Assembly (NCBI RefSeq): GCF_000730625.1
Contig: NZ_BBIT01000005.1
Location: 248,001 to 312,000 of the forward strand
From: Pseudomonas oryzihabitans NBRC 102199
GTDB taxonomy: Bacteria; Pseudomonadota; Gammaproteobacteria; Pseudomonadales; Pseudomonadaceae
Length of the DNA stretch: 64,000 bases
Direction of reading: 5' to 3'
Below the pieces are notes generated by a model that worked only from the letters and a program-made list of their open reading frames with translations, had not been told where the DNA came from and did not search any database. A program made the position numbers and the translations under genes. Below are positions 16,467 to 25,221 of the stretch, piece by piece (position 1 is the first letter of the stretch; every line of letters begins with the position of its first letter).

Positions 16467-16742
16467 ATGACTGAGACAGAAACCACTACTCAAAAGCTGG
16501 CCCGCTTTGAAACGGCGCGCTTTGCACTTGAATCACTGATGGCCAACTGTTCTCGGCTGATCTATGCAGAAGAGGCAAAACCAGAGCCGGATCAGGTATG
16601 TGTCGATCAGCTGAGGGCCAGGCGGCGCGAATACCGCAGACTTCGTAACGGTCTGGACTTCGACAATCGAAGACAGATCGAGGACGCCATAGCCACCTAT
16701 GGTCCCCAGGCAAAAGCCGCTATGCCGCAGGCAGAGAGATAG
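16467..16742 (+). CDS. Hypothetical protein, 91 aa
   Basis: The ATG at 16467 has a good GGAGG 5 nt upstream; an earlier in-frame ATG at 16446 lacks one. The product (MTETETTTQKLARFETARFA...) is hydrophilic, mostly helical, with a central Arg-rich LRARRREYRRLRN stretch. No membrane segment or signal peptide is seen, and I recognise no family. It sits at the edge of a lower-GC accessory stretch between the ABC permease and the three-gene envelope operon. Confidence 0.6.
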   Translation: MTETETTTQKLARFETARFALESLMANCSRLIYAEEAKPEPDQVCVDQLRARRREYRRLRNGLDFDNRRQIEDAIATYGPQAKAAMPQAER

Positions 16743-16827
16743 GATCCTGGTACAAGCCGATCGACCGGGCGCCAACCGGGATGAATGCCGACCGAATTTG
16801 CTGAAGCCAGCGTCGAAAAGGCTGCTC

Positions 16828-16869
16828 TTCAAAGGATCACACCCGCTATAGGAGGAGTGATCCTTTGAA
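16828..16869. terminator. Inverted repeat, probable terminator between convergent genes
   Basis: A perfect 13-bp stem (TTCAAAGGATCAC / GTGATCCTTTGAA) with a 16-nt loop lies between the small hypothetical gene and the end of the envelope operon. There is no long T-run. Confidence 0.6.
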
Positions 16870-16898
16870 ATTGCAGTTAAGGCAGCAGGATCCAGCAG

Positions 16899-17732
16899 TT
16901 ACTTGAGATCGGTGGTCAGCTCTGGCGTACCAAAGCTGACGAGCGTGGCATTGGAACGTTCGAAATAGCCCTGCCAGAAACGTTCGAGACTCTGCAGTAC
17001 CTTGCCTGAACGATAGGCGCCTTTGGCATCGTCACCGATCAGCCCCGCGCCCATCACATAAACCCGGGCGCCGTGCAGTTGGGCGAACAGTTCCTTCTTC
17101 TCTACCTTGGCCAGCTCGGCTGCAGGGTCGATTCCACGAATGCGGTTAGCTTGATAGAAGCTGCCGAAGTCGCTGTTTTCCAGCATGTCGGATACCAGCA
17201 GAATGACCTGATCCGCGCTGGGCTCCTGGCCTAGGTCTTCACCAATTTTCTTGAGGCTGGCGAAGATTTCGCTGCGCGATATCTCCTCGTTCGGCTTGCC
17301 GAAACTCTCGACGAATTGCTTGCCGAATGTCTTCTGGAAAAAGGCGGCCTGCTGTTGCAGACAGGTATCGAGTTTCTTGAGACTGGCATTGCCGATATGG
17401 TTACGCACCTTGCCAACCAACGGTTTTTCCAGGACGCCGGCGAACTGCAACTTCATGTAGTTGTTCTGCAACAGCGCCGAAAATTGATAGAGCTTGATGC
17501 TGTCGCCGGGCTGCAGGTATCTCAGGGTGTGCTCCCAGGCACTGCTTTTCAGCGCCTGGGGCATATTGACCGTTTCATCGATGACCACCGTCAACGCTCG
17601 CCCCGACGCGGCTGGCTGTTCGCTGGCCAATTGCGCATAGCTGTAGCAGCTCGGCAGGTCGTTACGTTCAGCCGCCATTGCCGCAGGCGCCAATAGCAGA
17701 CCCGCGATTGCCAGGGTTACGGTCAGACGCAT
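16899..17732 (-). CDS. Secreted VWA-like protein of the three-gene envelope operon (unrecognised)
   Basis: The 277-aa product starts at MRLTVTLAIAGLLLAP and has a signal peptide ending at AMAA. The mature part looks like a von Willebrand A-type fold: a first strand LTVVIDETVNM (a MIDAS-like D-x-T-x-N instead of D-x-S-x-S), a later VILLVSDMLENSDF, and ARVYVMGAGLIG. It should be periplasmic. The start lies one base after the stop of the upstream gene, so the two are translationally coupled. Function is unknown. A metal-dependent binding role is inference, and the altered MIDAS may not bind metal. Confidence 0.6.
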   Translation of the reverse strand: MRLTVTLAIAGLLLAPAAMAAERNDLPSCYSYAQLASEQPAASGRALTVVIDETVNMPQALKSSAWEHTLRYLQPGDSIKLYQFSALLQNNYMKLQFAGVLEKPLVGKVRNHIGNASLKKLDTCLQQQAAFFQKTFGKQFVESFGKPNEEISRSEIFASLKKIGEDLGQEPSADQVILLVSDMLENSDFGSFYQANRIRGIDPAAELAKVEKKELFAQLHGARVYVMGAGLIGDDAKGAYRSGKVLQSLERFWQGYFERSNATLVSFGTPELTTDLK

Positions 17733-17733
17733 T

Positions 17734-19440
17734 TCAGGCACCCTCTTTCTTGGCGCGTTTTATCGCCACCTGCACTTTCTGCTTGCTCAGCAGCGCGGCG
17801 TTGTCGATACCCAACTCTTCGCCAATAGCGGTCAGTTCTTCGGGCGAATAGACCGTGAGATCGCCCAGATTGGCGATCAAGGCGTTCTGGTCCAAGGCAG
17901 CCGTGGGCTCCGGTGCCGATACCGGTGCTGGTACAGATACTGGTGCTGGTGCTGGTGCTGGTGCTGGTGCTGGTGCTGGTGCTTCAACGGTCGCGCTCGA
18001 CGAGCGCTCAGGAGCTGAGACTTCAGTAATAGCCGCCGCGTTGTTGAGCGCAGCCAATTCACGTTGCAAGGCCTGCTTTTCCCTGGCGGTATCGAGCGCC
18101 TTACGCATTTCTTCCAACTCGTTGGCGGCCGCACGCGCTTTTTTCTGCTGCTGATTTTCGCTGTTCTGCCGCTCCTTCTCGTTGGCATAGAGCGCAAAGC
18201 TCCGACGCGGACCACGGTCAGCACTACCGCCTAGAGAATGACGATGCTCGATCCGCTCTTGCAGGCTGCTGAGCTTGGCCTCGGCATCTCGGGCGACTCG
18301 ATCACGCTGACTCTGCTGATAGGCCGCGAATTCACTGGCACTGCTGAAGCCGGAGATATAGCCCGCTGCTTCCCGTGACTGGGTGCCTGCGAACGAACGG
18401 AAAACGCCGATCAGGATGCCGATGATCTGCACGCCGATGAAAATGACCGACAGGATGAAGAAGGTGAGTTTGTAGGCGAAGATCCGATCGCCCGCGACCT
18501 CACTGGCCGCACGCTGGTCAGCCGCCTGCCCATCGGCAGTGGCTTCGCTGGGCAGTTGGAAAGGCGAGGCGTCTGGCGTGAGCGCCGAACCGCTACCCGA
18601 AGCATAGGGCGAACCGTTTACCTGCTGGGTCTCCAGTTCGTTGATGGTGGAGGCTCGGATGAAGTAGGCACCAATGGCCAGCGTCAGGATAAGCGCCGTA
18701 GCAATGATGGTGGTCCACCAGGTCGGGGAGACCGTGGCGTTGTGCTTTACCCGATTGATGATATGCAGGTACTTGGGCTCTTTATCATCGAGACCGGTAC
18801 GGTCCAGATCGACGTTGGCATCGGCCTGAAGATCCTTGGCATTGTTGTTGCGCCGAGCCTGCCGATGCCATTCGCGAGCCTTGCTGATAAGGCCGTTGCG
18901 GTGAATCTCGGCGCCCATGAGGTGGGTAGCAGGAACCAGAATCGTACCGATCAGCAGGGAGATGACGATGGCCGAGAATTCCGCCTGGTTGGCGGAAATG
19001 TTGTTGGCAATGAAAGGCGCCAGTACCAGGGCGAAGATGAACGCCTCGAGGATCACTAGAAAGATGCTGCCAATCCACAGTGGCAATCCCGTGGGTTTGC
19101 GGCCGCGCTCTTCCACCTTGTTCAGATAGTTTGCGCATTTGTCGTAGAAGGCTGCGTCCTTGTTCACGCGCTCGTAATAGCGATGGTATTTCGCGCACAG
19201 TTCGCGCTCAGCCTTGTACCAGGCCGTCCCTCCTTCTTCGCGATCCTGCATGAGATCGCGCTTGGACGCCTTGGCGATAAAGCCTACGACCGGAAAGCTG
19301 ACGCCCAGATTGAGGAAGAAGTACTTGACCTCCTCCCACCAGCGGATAATTACCACGACCAGCACCAACAGACTGATCAGCGGCCATATCACGTAGCGAT
19401 AAGCCGCCAGCGCTGTAGTCAACGTCTCGAAAAGTTCCAT
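17734..19440 (-). CDS. Multi-pass membrane protein with Ala-Pro linker and SAP/Rho-N-like C-terminus (unrecognised)
   Basis: This is the 568-aa middle gene of the envelope operon. There are about five membrane helices: VIWPLISLLVLVVVIIRW (~residue 16), IFLVILEAFIFALVL (~125), IVISLLIGTILVP (~160), TTIIATALILTLAIG (~240) and FFILSVIFIGVQIIGIL (~330). A charged, coiled-coil-like region (residues ~370-465) with many Arg/Glu/Gln residues follows. Next is an (Ala-Pro)n linker, then a C-terminal YSPEELTAIGEELGIDNAAL module resembling a Rho-N/SAP-like fold. ATG at 19440 follows GGGGA. No family is recognised. It could anchor a complex linking the periplasm to the cytoplasm. Confidence 0.6.
   Translation of the reverse strand: MELFETLTTALAAYRYVIWPLISLLVLVVVIIRWWEEVKYFFLNLGVSFPVVGFIAKASKRDLMQDREEGGTAWYKAERELCAKYHRYYERVNKDAAFYDKCANYLNKVEERGRKPTGLPLWIGSIFLVILEAFIFALVLAPFIANNISANQAEFSAIVISLLIGTILVPATHLMGAEIHRNGLISKAREWHRQARRNNNAKDLQADANVDLDRTGLDDKEPKYLHIINRVKHNATVSPTWWTTIIATALILTLAIGAYFIRASTINELETQQVNGSPYASGSGSALTPDASPFQLPSEATADGQAADQRAASEVAGDRIFAYKLTFFILSVIFIGVQIIGILIGVFRSFAGTQSREAAGYISGFSSASEFAAYQQSQRDRVARDAEAKLSSLQERIEHRHSLGGSADRGPRRSFALYANEKERQNSENQQQKKARAAANELEEMRKALDTAREKQALQRELAALNNAAAITEVSAPERSSSATVEAPAPAPAPAPAPAPVSVPAPVSAPEPTAALDQNALIANLGDLTVYSPEELTAIGEELGIDNAALLSKQKVQVAIKRAKKEGA
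17935..17990. repeat. Hexanucleotide tandem repeat (GGTGCT)n
   Basis: About eight near-perfect 6-bp units encode the Ala-Pro linker of the membrane protein. Because the unit is 6 bp, copy-number change lengthens or shortens the linker without a frameshift. Confidence 0.85.
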
Positions 19441-19455
19441 GTTTCGTCCCCGGAA

Positions 19456-20925
19456 TCAGCCGCGCACAGGCGCGTAAGTCGCTATGTAAGGCTTGGTGCC
19501 ATTGTCGTAAAACAGGTCGCCGTCGATACTTTTGTCGCCGGTCTTTTTAATTACTACATCAATACAACTTACCGGTGCCTGCTCGGGTTGTTCCAAGAAG
19601 ACCCGATAGAGAATGGCGTCTTCACCTTCATAGGTATTGGCGACGGCCGTATAGGCATCGCTGGGTCCGCCTTTGTTTTTTTCATAGTTCTGGGTGACGA
19701 AGACTTTCGGATCCTTCACCAGCGCAGCGTTATCACGCAGCACGGCAACCGGCGACAGGGTCACCAGATGGCCATTGACCAAGCCGGCCCAGGCGCGTCC
19801 GTTCATGCCTGGCAGGTATTCGCGCGTGGCATGGTCAGATAGCGCAGCGCCGGTGGCGAAGCTTTTGACCTCGCCGCTGACGCGCGGGGCGTCCTGCTGA
19901 CAGCTGCTCATGGGCACCTGGGCGTAGGCAGTGGAGATCAGCGTGAATCCACCGCTTTTCGGACGCAGGGCCTGACCCAGCTTCCAGTCACCGCTGGCAA
20001 CCGGCTGACCGCCGAAATCGATTTTCGCCACGCTCGGCTTCGCCTGCCGAGGCGCCTCGGCATCAGCCGTCTTGACGGTTTTCGACGAAGCCGTGGCAAC
20101 AGCCGGTTTTTTACTCTCGGGCTTGGCCACGGACTCCGTGGCGGTGCCATGGGCCAGATACTTGGCGTTGTTCTTTTCCGCGTTGATACGCTTGACCAGC
20201 ATCGCCTTGTCGTTCAACTCGACGATCTCGACGCGACGGTTCTTGCCACGCTCGAGCGGATCGCTGTTGTCGGCGATGGGGCGTGAGGCGCCGGCACCCT
20301 GGAAGTACATGCGATCTCGCGAAATGCCCTGCTCGACCAGAATGCTTGCTACCGCCCGTGCGCGCTGTTCCGACAGCGCCTGGTTGATGGCCGGTGTGCC
20401 GGTAGCGTCGGTATGGCCAACGATAAGAATGGGTGTGGCTTCCTTGCCAACATAGGCACTGGCAAGCTTGGCGAGCTTGCGGCGACCTTCGTCGTTGAGC
20501 TGGGCACTCCCTGTCGGGAACATGCCTTCATCGGCGATCTGAGCCACCAGCCCCGCTTCTTGGGGCGCAGCCGAAGGCGTAGCGGCGGCAGTCTGCAACG
20601 TTTCCACCTGAAGCGGGATCTTCTCCTGCTCAGCGATCTGCTTGAGTCGCTCGAGACGATTCTTGTAGGCCAGGGCGGCGCCACAGCCAACCGAGGCGCC
20701 GACCACGGCCCCGGCGATCAGCGTCGCACCATCGCCCTTGGCCAGCGCAGCCGCGGCTACGCCTGTAGCGGCGCCGAGGAAACCGCCAGCCAGACAGTTG
20801 ACGGTACGACTTTGGCCGCTGGAAAAATTATCGACGGTGGCGCAGCCGGTAACGCCCAGGGAAATGGCTACGGCCAGCGCAGCAAGGCGAACTGGCCGGG
20901 AAGGAAGCAAAGAAGCCTGACTCAC
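19456..20925 (-). CDS. OmpA-family lipoprotein heading the three-gene envelope operon
   Basis: The 489-aa product uses a GTG start at 20925 with AGGAG 8 nt upstream. A lipobox (SLGVTGCA) gives a lipidated Cys near residue 28. A glycine-rich hydrophobic hairpin (residues ~45-85, YiaD-like) follows. Next is an OmpA peptidoglycan-binding domain (~residues 125-240), with IVGHTDATG and GKNRRVEI as landmarks. The C-terminal ~230 residues, after a Lys/Ala-rich linker, are an extra domain I do not recognise. It should sit in the outer membrane and hold peptidoglycan. It is 15 bp upstream of the membrane-protein gene. Confidence 0.8.
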   Translation of the reverse strand: MSQASLLPSRPVRLAALAVAISLGVTGCATVDNFSSGQSRTVNCLAGGFLGAATGVAAAALAKGDGATLIAGAVVGASVGCGAALAYKNRLERLKQIAEQEKIPLQVETLQTAAATPSAAPQEAGLVAQIADEGMFPTGSAQLNDEGRRKLAKLASAYVGKEATPILIVGHTDATGTPAINQALSEQRARAVASILVEQGISRDRMYFQGAGASRPIADNSDPLERGKNRRVEIVELNDKAMLVKRINAEKNNAKYLAHGTATESVAKPESKKPAVATASSKTVKTADAEAPRQAKPSVAKIDFGGQPVASGDWKLGQALRPKSGGFTLISTAYAQVPMSSCQQDAPRVSGEVKSFATGAALSDHATREYLPGMNGRAWAGLVNGHLVTLSPVAVLRDNAALVKDPKVFVTQNYEKNKGGPSDAYTAVANTYEGEDAILYRVFLEQPEQAPVSCIDVVIKKTGDKSIDGDLFYDNGTKPYIATYAPVRG

Positions 20926-21156
20926 GTAAGTAACTCCTGGTTACTGGAGATAACGGATAACCAGGATGAAACGACCTATGATGTTTCATCCATGAAAACG
21001 GCGGGTGCTCTATCTAGCAGGATAGAAGCCTGGATTATATCCCGATATCGGGGATGGCAAGTGAAGCACAAGTAGGTTCAATTGCAATGACAGCCAAACT
21101 AGCGTCAGCCTAATAATCTCAAGGCAATATCATAACTAACGTTATTGCCTTCATAA
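20926..21156. promoter_or_regulatory. Palindrome-rich leader of the envelope operon
   Basis: This 231-bp AT-richer region holds several inverted repeats. CCTGGTTA/TAACCAGG (20936-20943, 20958-20965) overlaps the ribosome site of the OmpA gene. The others are GATGAAAC/GTTTCATC (20965-20972, 20983-20990), CTATC/GATAG (21010-21014, 21021-21025), the 12-bp palindrome CCCGATATCGGG (21041-21052), and AAGGCAATA/TATTGCCTT-like arms (21121-21129, 21143-21151). The last probably terminates the MocR gene. Confidence 0.6.
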
Positions 21157-22575
21157 CTACTCACTCCAGGCCTCCCGCAGCCTGGCCAGCGCCTCCTTGA
21201 TCCGCGCCTCCGGCACCGCCGCGAAGCCCAGCACCAATCCGGCGCGGACGTCGGGCGGGGTCGGGCCCTCGGGCAGCCAGTAGCGCGACAGCGCGTTGAG
21301 TTCCACATCGACCGCGGCCGCCCGCGCTACCAGTTCGGCTTCGCGAGCCAGCTGGGTGACCGGCAGGCACAGATGCAGGCCGGCCACTGGCACACCCGGC
21401 GGGGCGCAGCCGGCGACCTCTGGCCAGCCGGCCAGCAGGGCATCACGGCGACTGCGCGCGGCCCGACGCATGCGCCGGATATGGCGCTGGAAATGACCCT
21501 GCTCGATGAAATCGGCCATGACCGTCTGGGTGGCGCTGTCGAGATGGCGGATGCCGGCCCGTTGCAGCTCCAGCAGCGCCGGCACCAGCGCGGGCGGGGC
21601 CACCAGATAGCCCAGGCGCAGGCCGGGAAAGGCGATCTTGGAAAAGGTGCCGACATAGAGCACCCGACCGTGGCGATCCAGCGCGGCCAGGGGCGCCAGC
21701 GGCGCACCCTGGTAGCGGTATTCGCCGTCGTAGTCGTCCTCGACGATCCAGGCGTCCGTCTGCCGTGCCCAGTCCAAGAGCGCCAGGCGGCGCGGCAGGG
21801 ACAGCACGGCGCCGGTGGGATACTGGTGCGAAGGGGTGACATAGACCAGTCGGCAGTCCCGCTGGCCAGCCAGTTGCTCCACCACCAGCCCTGCCGCATC
21901 CACCGGGATTCCCTGCAGCCGCGCCCCGCCACTCTGCAAGGCCAGGCCCGCGGCGCGATAGCCGGGATCCTCCATGGCCGCCAGGGCGCCGGGCGCCAGC
22001 AGCAGCCGGGCGCAGAGTTCGATGGCCTGCTGGGCGCCGCTGGTGATGAGGATCTGCTCGGGTGCGCAGACCAGGCCCCGCGCCTGGCGCAGATAGGCGC
22101 AGAGCAGGCGGCGCAGTCGCGGTTCGCCGCCGGGTTCGCGATAGCCCAGCAGCGCCGGCTCCGGCTGGCGCCAGAAACGCTGCTGCAGCCGCGCCCAGGT
22201 GGCGAAGGGAAACAGATCCACCGCCGGCAGGCCGACCCGAAAGGCGCACGGCGCGCCGGGCGGCACGCTGGCCAGGGGCAAGGGGGCGGCCCTGGTCGTG
22301 GCTTCGGGAGCGGCCAGCGCCCGGGTCAAGGGCGCGACATAGGTGCCGTCGCCCGGGCGGCTGTCGAGAAAACCTTCGGCCAGCAGCTGCTCGTAGGCGG
22401 CGGTCACGGTATTGCGCGAGATCCCCAGCAGCCGCGCCAGTTCGCGACTGGCCGGCAGCCGTACCCCGGCGGCCAGCTCACCGGCCAGGATGCGCTCGCG
22501 CAGGCCCTGGTAGAGCTGGCGCGCCAGCCCCCGACCCGGCTCCAGCAACAGCCCCGACGGCTCGAATCCCAGCAT
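21157..22575 (-). CDS. MocR family regulator (GntR HTH fused to aminotransferase-like domain)
   Basis: The 472-aa product has an N-terminal GntR winged HTH (residues ~15-85: LPASRELARLLGISRNTVTAAYEQ). It is followed by a fold-type I aminotransferase-like domain, with VEDDYDGEYRY near residue 270 and the PLP-lysine motif TFSKIAFPGLRLGYL near residue 310. Such regulators bind PLP and often control vitamin B6 or GABA-type genes. It is divergent from a PaiB-family gene, a frequent pairing, so that operon is its likely target. A TTGGCTC dyad lies in the shared promoter. Confidence 0.92.
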   Translation of the reverse strand: MLGFEPSGLLLEPGRGLARQLYQGLRERILAGELAAGVRLPASRELARLLGISRNTVTAAYEQLLAEGFLDSRPGDGTYVAPLTRALAAPEATTRAAPLPLASVPPGAPCAFRVGLPAVDLFPFATWARLQQRFWRQPEPALLGYREPGGEPRLRRLLCAYLRQARGLVCAPEQILITSGAQQAIELCARLLLAPGALAAMEDPGYRAAGLALQSGGARLQGIPVDAAGLVVEQLAGQRDCRLVYVTPSHQYPTGAVLSLPRRLALLDWARQTDAWIVEDDYDGEYRYQGAPLAPLAALDRHGRVLYVGTFSKIAFPGLRLGYLVAPPALVPALLELQRAGIRHLDSATQTVMADFIEQGHFQRHIRRMRRAARSRRDALLAGWPEVAGCAPPGVPVAGLHLCLPVTQLAREAELVARAAAVDVELNALSRYWLPEGPTPPDVRAGLVLGFAAVPEARIKEALARLREAWSE

Positions 22576-22602
22576 GGATTGGCACCCTGAAAGTCATGGA
22601 AA

Positions 22603-22623
22603 TTGGCTCTTACAGGGAGCCAA
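22603..22623. promoter_or_regulatory. Candidate MocR operator
   Basis: A perfect 7-bp inverted repeat TTGGCTC / GAGCCAA with a 7-nt spacer lies in the 90-bp divergent promoter between the MocR and PaiB genes. A further TTGGC half-site is at 22579-22583. Confidence 0.45.
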
Positions 22624-22665
22624 AGGCGATCTTAGCATGGTCGGACATCGCTGGAGTTACTGCCC

Positions 22666-23298
22666 ATGTATCCCAATCCCGCCTTCTGTCTCGACGACCT
22701 GCCCAGGCTGCACCAGCACCTGCGCGATCACGCCCTGGCGCTGCTGGTCAGCCAGACCGAGGCCGGTCCGCTGGTGAGTCATCTGCCGCTCTGGCTGGCG
22801 CCCGACGAGGGTCCCTATGGCACCCTCTATGGCCATCTGGCACGCAGCAATCCCCAGGCGCAGGCACTGGTCGAGGCCCCTGTCGCGCTGGCGGTGTTCC
22901 AGGGTCCCCAGGCCTATGTCAGCCCGGCCTTCTATCCCGGCAAGGCCGAACATGGGCGGGTGGTGCCGACCTGGAACTACCAGGCCTTGCATGCCCGCGG
23001 CAGCGTCGAGGTGTTCGATGACCCCGAGCGCCTGCTGCAGCTGCTGGAGCGCCTCACCGACCAGCACGAAGCCGGGCGTGCCCGGCCCTGGCAGGTCGCG
23101 GATGCGCCCGCGGATTATGTCCAGGGCATGCTGTGCGCCATCCGCGGCCTGCGCCTGCCCCTCGACAGCCTCCAGGGCCTCGCCAAGCTCAGCCAGAATC
23201 GCAACGCCGCCGATCGCGAAGGCGTCCGCCAGGGTCTGGCCGCCAGCCCGGTACCCGGCGACCAGACCCTGGCCGCCCTGATCCCCTCTCCCGCCTGA
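22666..23298 (+). CDS. FMN-binding negative transcriptional regulator, PaiB family
   Basis: The 210-aa protein opens with MYPNPAFCLDDLPRLHQHLRD. It has the split-barrel flavin-binding fold landmarks PLVSHLPLWL, YGHLARSNPQ and VVPTWNYQALHARG, all typical of PaiB-type proteins. In Bacillus PaiB represses sporulation and protease genes, but in proteobacteria the role is unclear and an FMN-linked enzyme is possible. It is the first gene of a set with two acetyltransferases, recalling the Bacillus paiA (acetyltransferase)-paiB pairing. Confidence 0.88.
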   Translation: MYPNPAFCLDDLPRLHQHLRDHALALLVSQTEAGPLVSHLPLWLAPDEGPYGTLYGHLARSNPQAQALVEAPVALAVFQGPQAYVSPAFYPGKAEHGRVVPTWNYQALHARGSVEVFDDPERLLQLLERLTDQHEAGRARPWQVADAPADYVQGMLCAIRGLRLPLDSLQGLAKLSQNRNAADREGVRQGLAASPVPGDQTLAALIPSPA

Positions 23299-23312
23299 CC
23301 CTGGAGCCACCC

Positions 23313-23762
23313 ATGACCATCCGCCCCCTGAGCGAAGCCGATCACGCCGTCTGGCACGACCTCTGGCAGGCCTACCTGGCCTTCTACGAGACCGTGCTGC
23401 CGGAGGCTACCTATGCCCGCACCTGGCAGCGCCTGCTCGATCCCGCCCAGCCCCTGCATGGCGCCCTGGCCTGGGACGGCGAGCGGCCCCTGGGCCTGGT
23501 GCACTTCATCTATCACCCGTCCTGCTGGACCGAGAGCGATTACTGCTACCTGCAGGATCTCTATGTCGCCCAGGACCACCGCGGCGGCGGCCTGGGCCGT
23601 GCCCTGATCGAGCACGTCTATGCCCATGCCAAAGCGGACGGCTGCGACCGGGTGCACTGGCTGACCCAGGAGACCAACTATGCGGGACGCCAGCTCTACG
23701 ATCGCATCGCCACCCGCTCCGGCTTCATCCAGTACCGTCACCTGCTAGGAGACAGATCATGA
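23313..23762 (+). CDS. GNAT family N-acetyltransferase
   Basis: The 149-aa product starts at MTIRPLSEADH; GGAG lies 8 nt upstream. The acetyl-CoA binding motif A reads LYVAQDHRGGGLGRALIEHVY (with the R/Q-x-x-G-x-G/A core, residues ~85-105), followed by a TNYAGRQLYDRIA segment. It resembles small-molecule/polyamine-type acetyltransferases. An ATGA overlap at 23759 couples it to the next acetyltransferase. The PaiB gene lies 14 bp upstream. Confidence 0.88.
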   Translation: MTIRPLSEADHAVWHDLWQAYLAFYETVLPEATYARTWQRLLDPAQPLHGALAWDGERPLGLVHFIYHPSCWTESDYCYLQDLYVAQDHRGGGLGRALIEHVYAHAKADGCDRVHWLTQETNYAGRQLYDRIATRSGFIQYRHLLGDRS

Positions 23763-24424
23763 CCCCGCTCGACTGGACCCCGGCCCATGTGCCCAAGCCC
23801 CGCTTGCTGCAGGGTCACCATGTACGCCTGGAACCCCTGGACCCGCCGCGTCATGGCGACGATCTCTGGGAAGCCCTGCACGACCAGGACCCGGTCCTGT
23901 GGGACTATCTGCCCTATGGCCCCTTCACCGAGCGGGCCGCCTTCGACACCTGGCTGGCCGGCCTGGCCCAGGGTCGTGATCCCTTGTTCTACGTCGTGGT
24001 GGATCCCCGCCATGGCCGCGCCCTGGGGCAACTCAGCCTGATGAGCATCGTCCCCGAACACGGCAGCATCGAGATCGGCCATGTCGCCTTCGGCGGGCGC
24101 CTGCAGCGCACGCCCCTGGCTACCGAGGCCTTCTATCTGCTGATGCAGGAGGCCTTCGCCCTCGGCTATCGGCGCCTGGAGTGGAAGTGCGACAACGCCA
24201 ATACCCGCTCGAAACGCGCCGCCGAACGCCTGGGCATGCGCCCTGAGGGGCTGTTCCGCCAGCACCGGGTGGTCAAGGGCCGCAATCGCGACACCGCCTG
24301 GTTCAGCCTGCTGGATCACGAATGGCCCACGGTCGACGCCGGCTTCCAGCGCTGGCTGGCGGCGGAGAATTTCGATGCCGAAGGACGCCAGCTCAGCGCC
24401 CTGGCTGTCGCGCCCGGCAAATGA
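23759..24424 (+). CDS. GNAT family N-acetyltransferase, RimJ/RimL-like
   Basis: The 221-aa acetyltransferase belongs to the RimJ/RimL branch: an N-terminal LQGHHVRLEPLDPPRHGDDL, a central EIGHVAFGGRLQRTPLATEAFYLL, and the ending CDNANTRSKRAAERLGMRPEG, FRQHRVVKGRNRDTAWFSL. Members acetylate protein N-termini or amino groups of small molecules. Its start overlaps the stop of the preceding GNAT gene, so both are expressed together. Confidence 0.88.
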   Translation: MTPLDWTPAHVPKPRLLQGHHVRLEPLDPPRHGDDLWEALHDQDPVLWDYLPYGPFTERAAFDTWLAGLAQGRDPLFYVVVDPRHGRALGQLSLMSIVPEHGSIEIGHVAFGGRLQRTPLATEAFYLLMQEAFALGYRRLEWKCDNANTRSKRAAERLGMRPEGLFRQHRVVKGRNRDTAWFSLLDHEWPTVDAGFQRWLAAENFDAEGRQLSALAVAPGK

Positions 24425-24492
24425 GAAGCAATACCAACGGAGCAGGCAAAGCGTTATCCTAGAGAGGTTGCTACCACCAATCTCCCTTTGCC

Positions 24493-25217
<725 letters not shown>

Positions 25218-25221
<4 letters not shown>

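Noticed and set aside
16899-20925. Envelope operon as a Zorya defence system
   Set aside because: The OmpA protein is a lipoprotein, not a MotB-like ZorB. The membrane protein does not look like a MotA/ExbB channel, and no helicase or nuclease partner is present.
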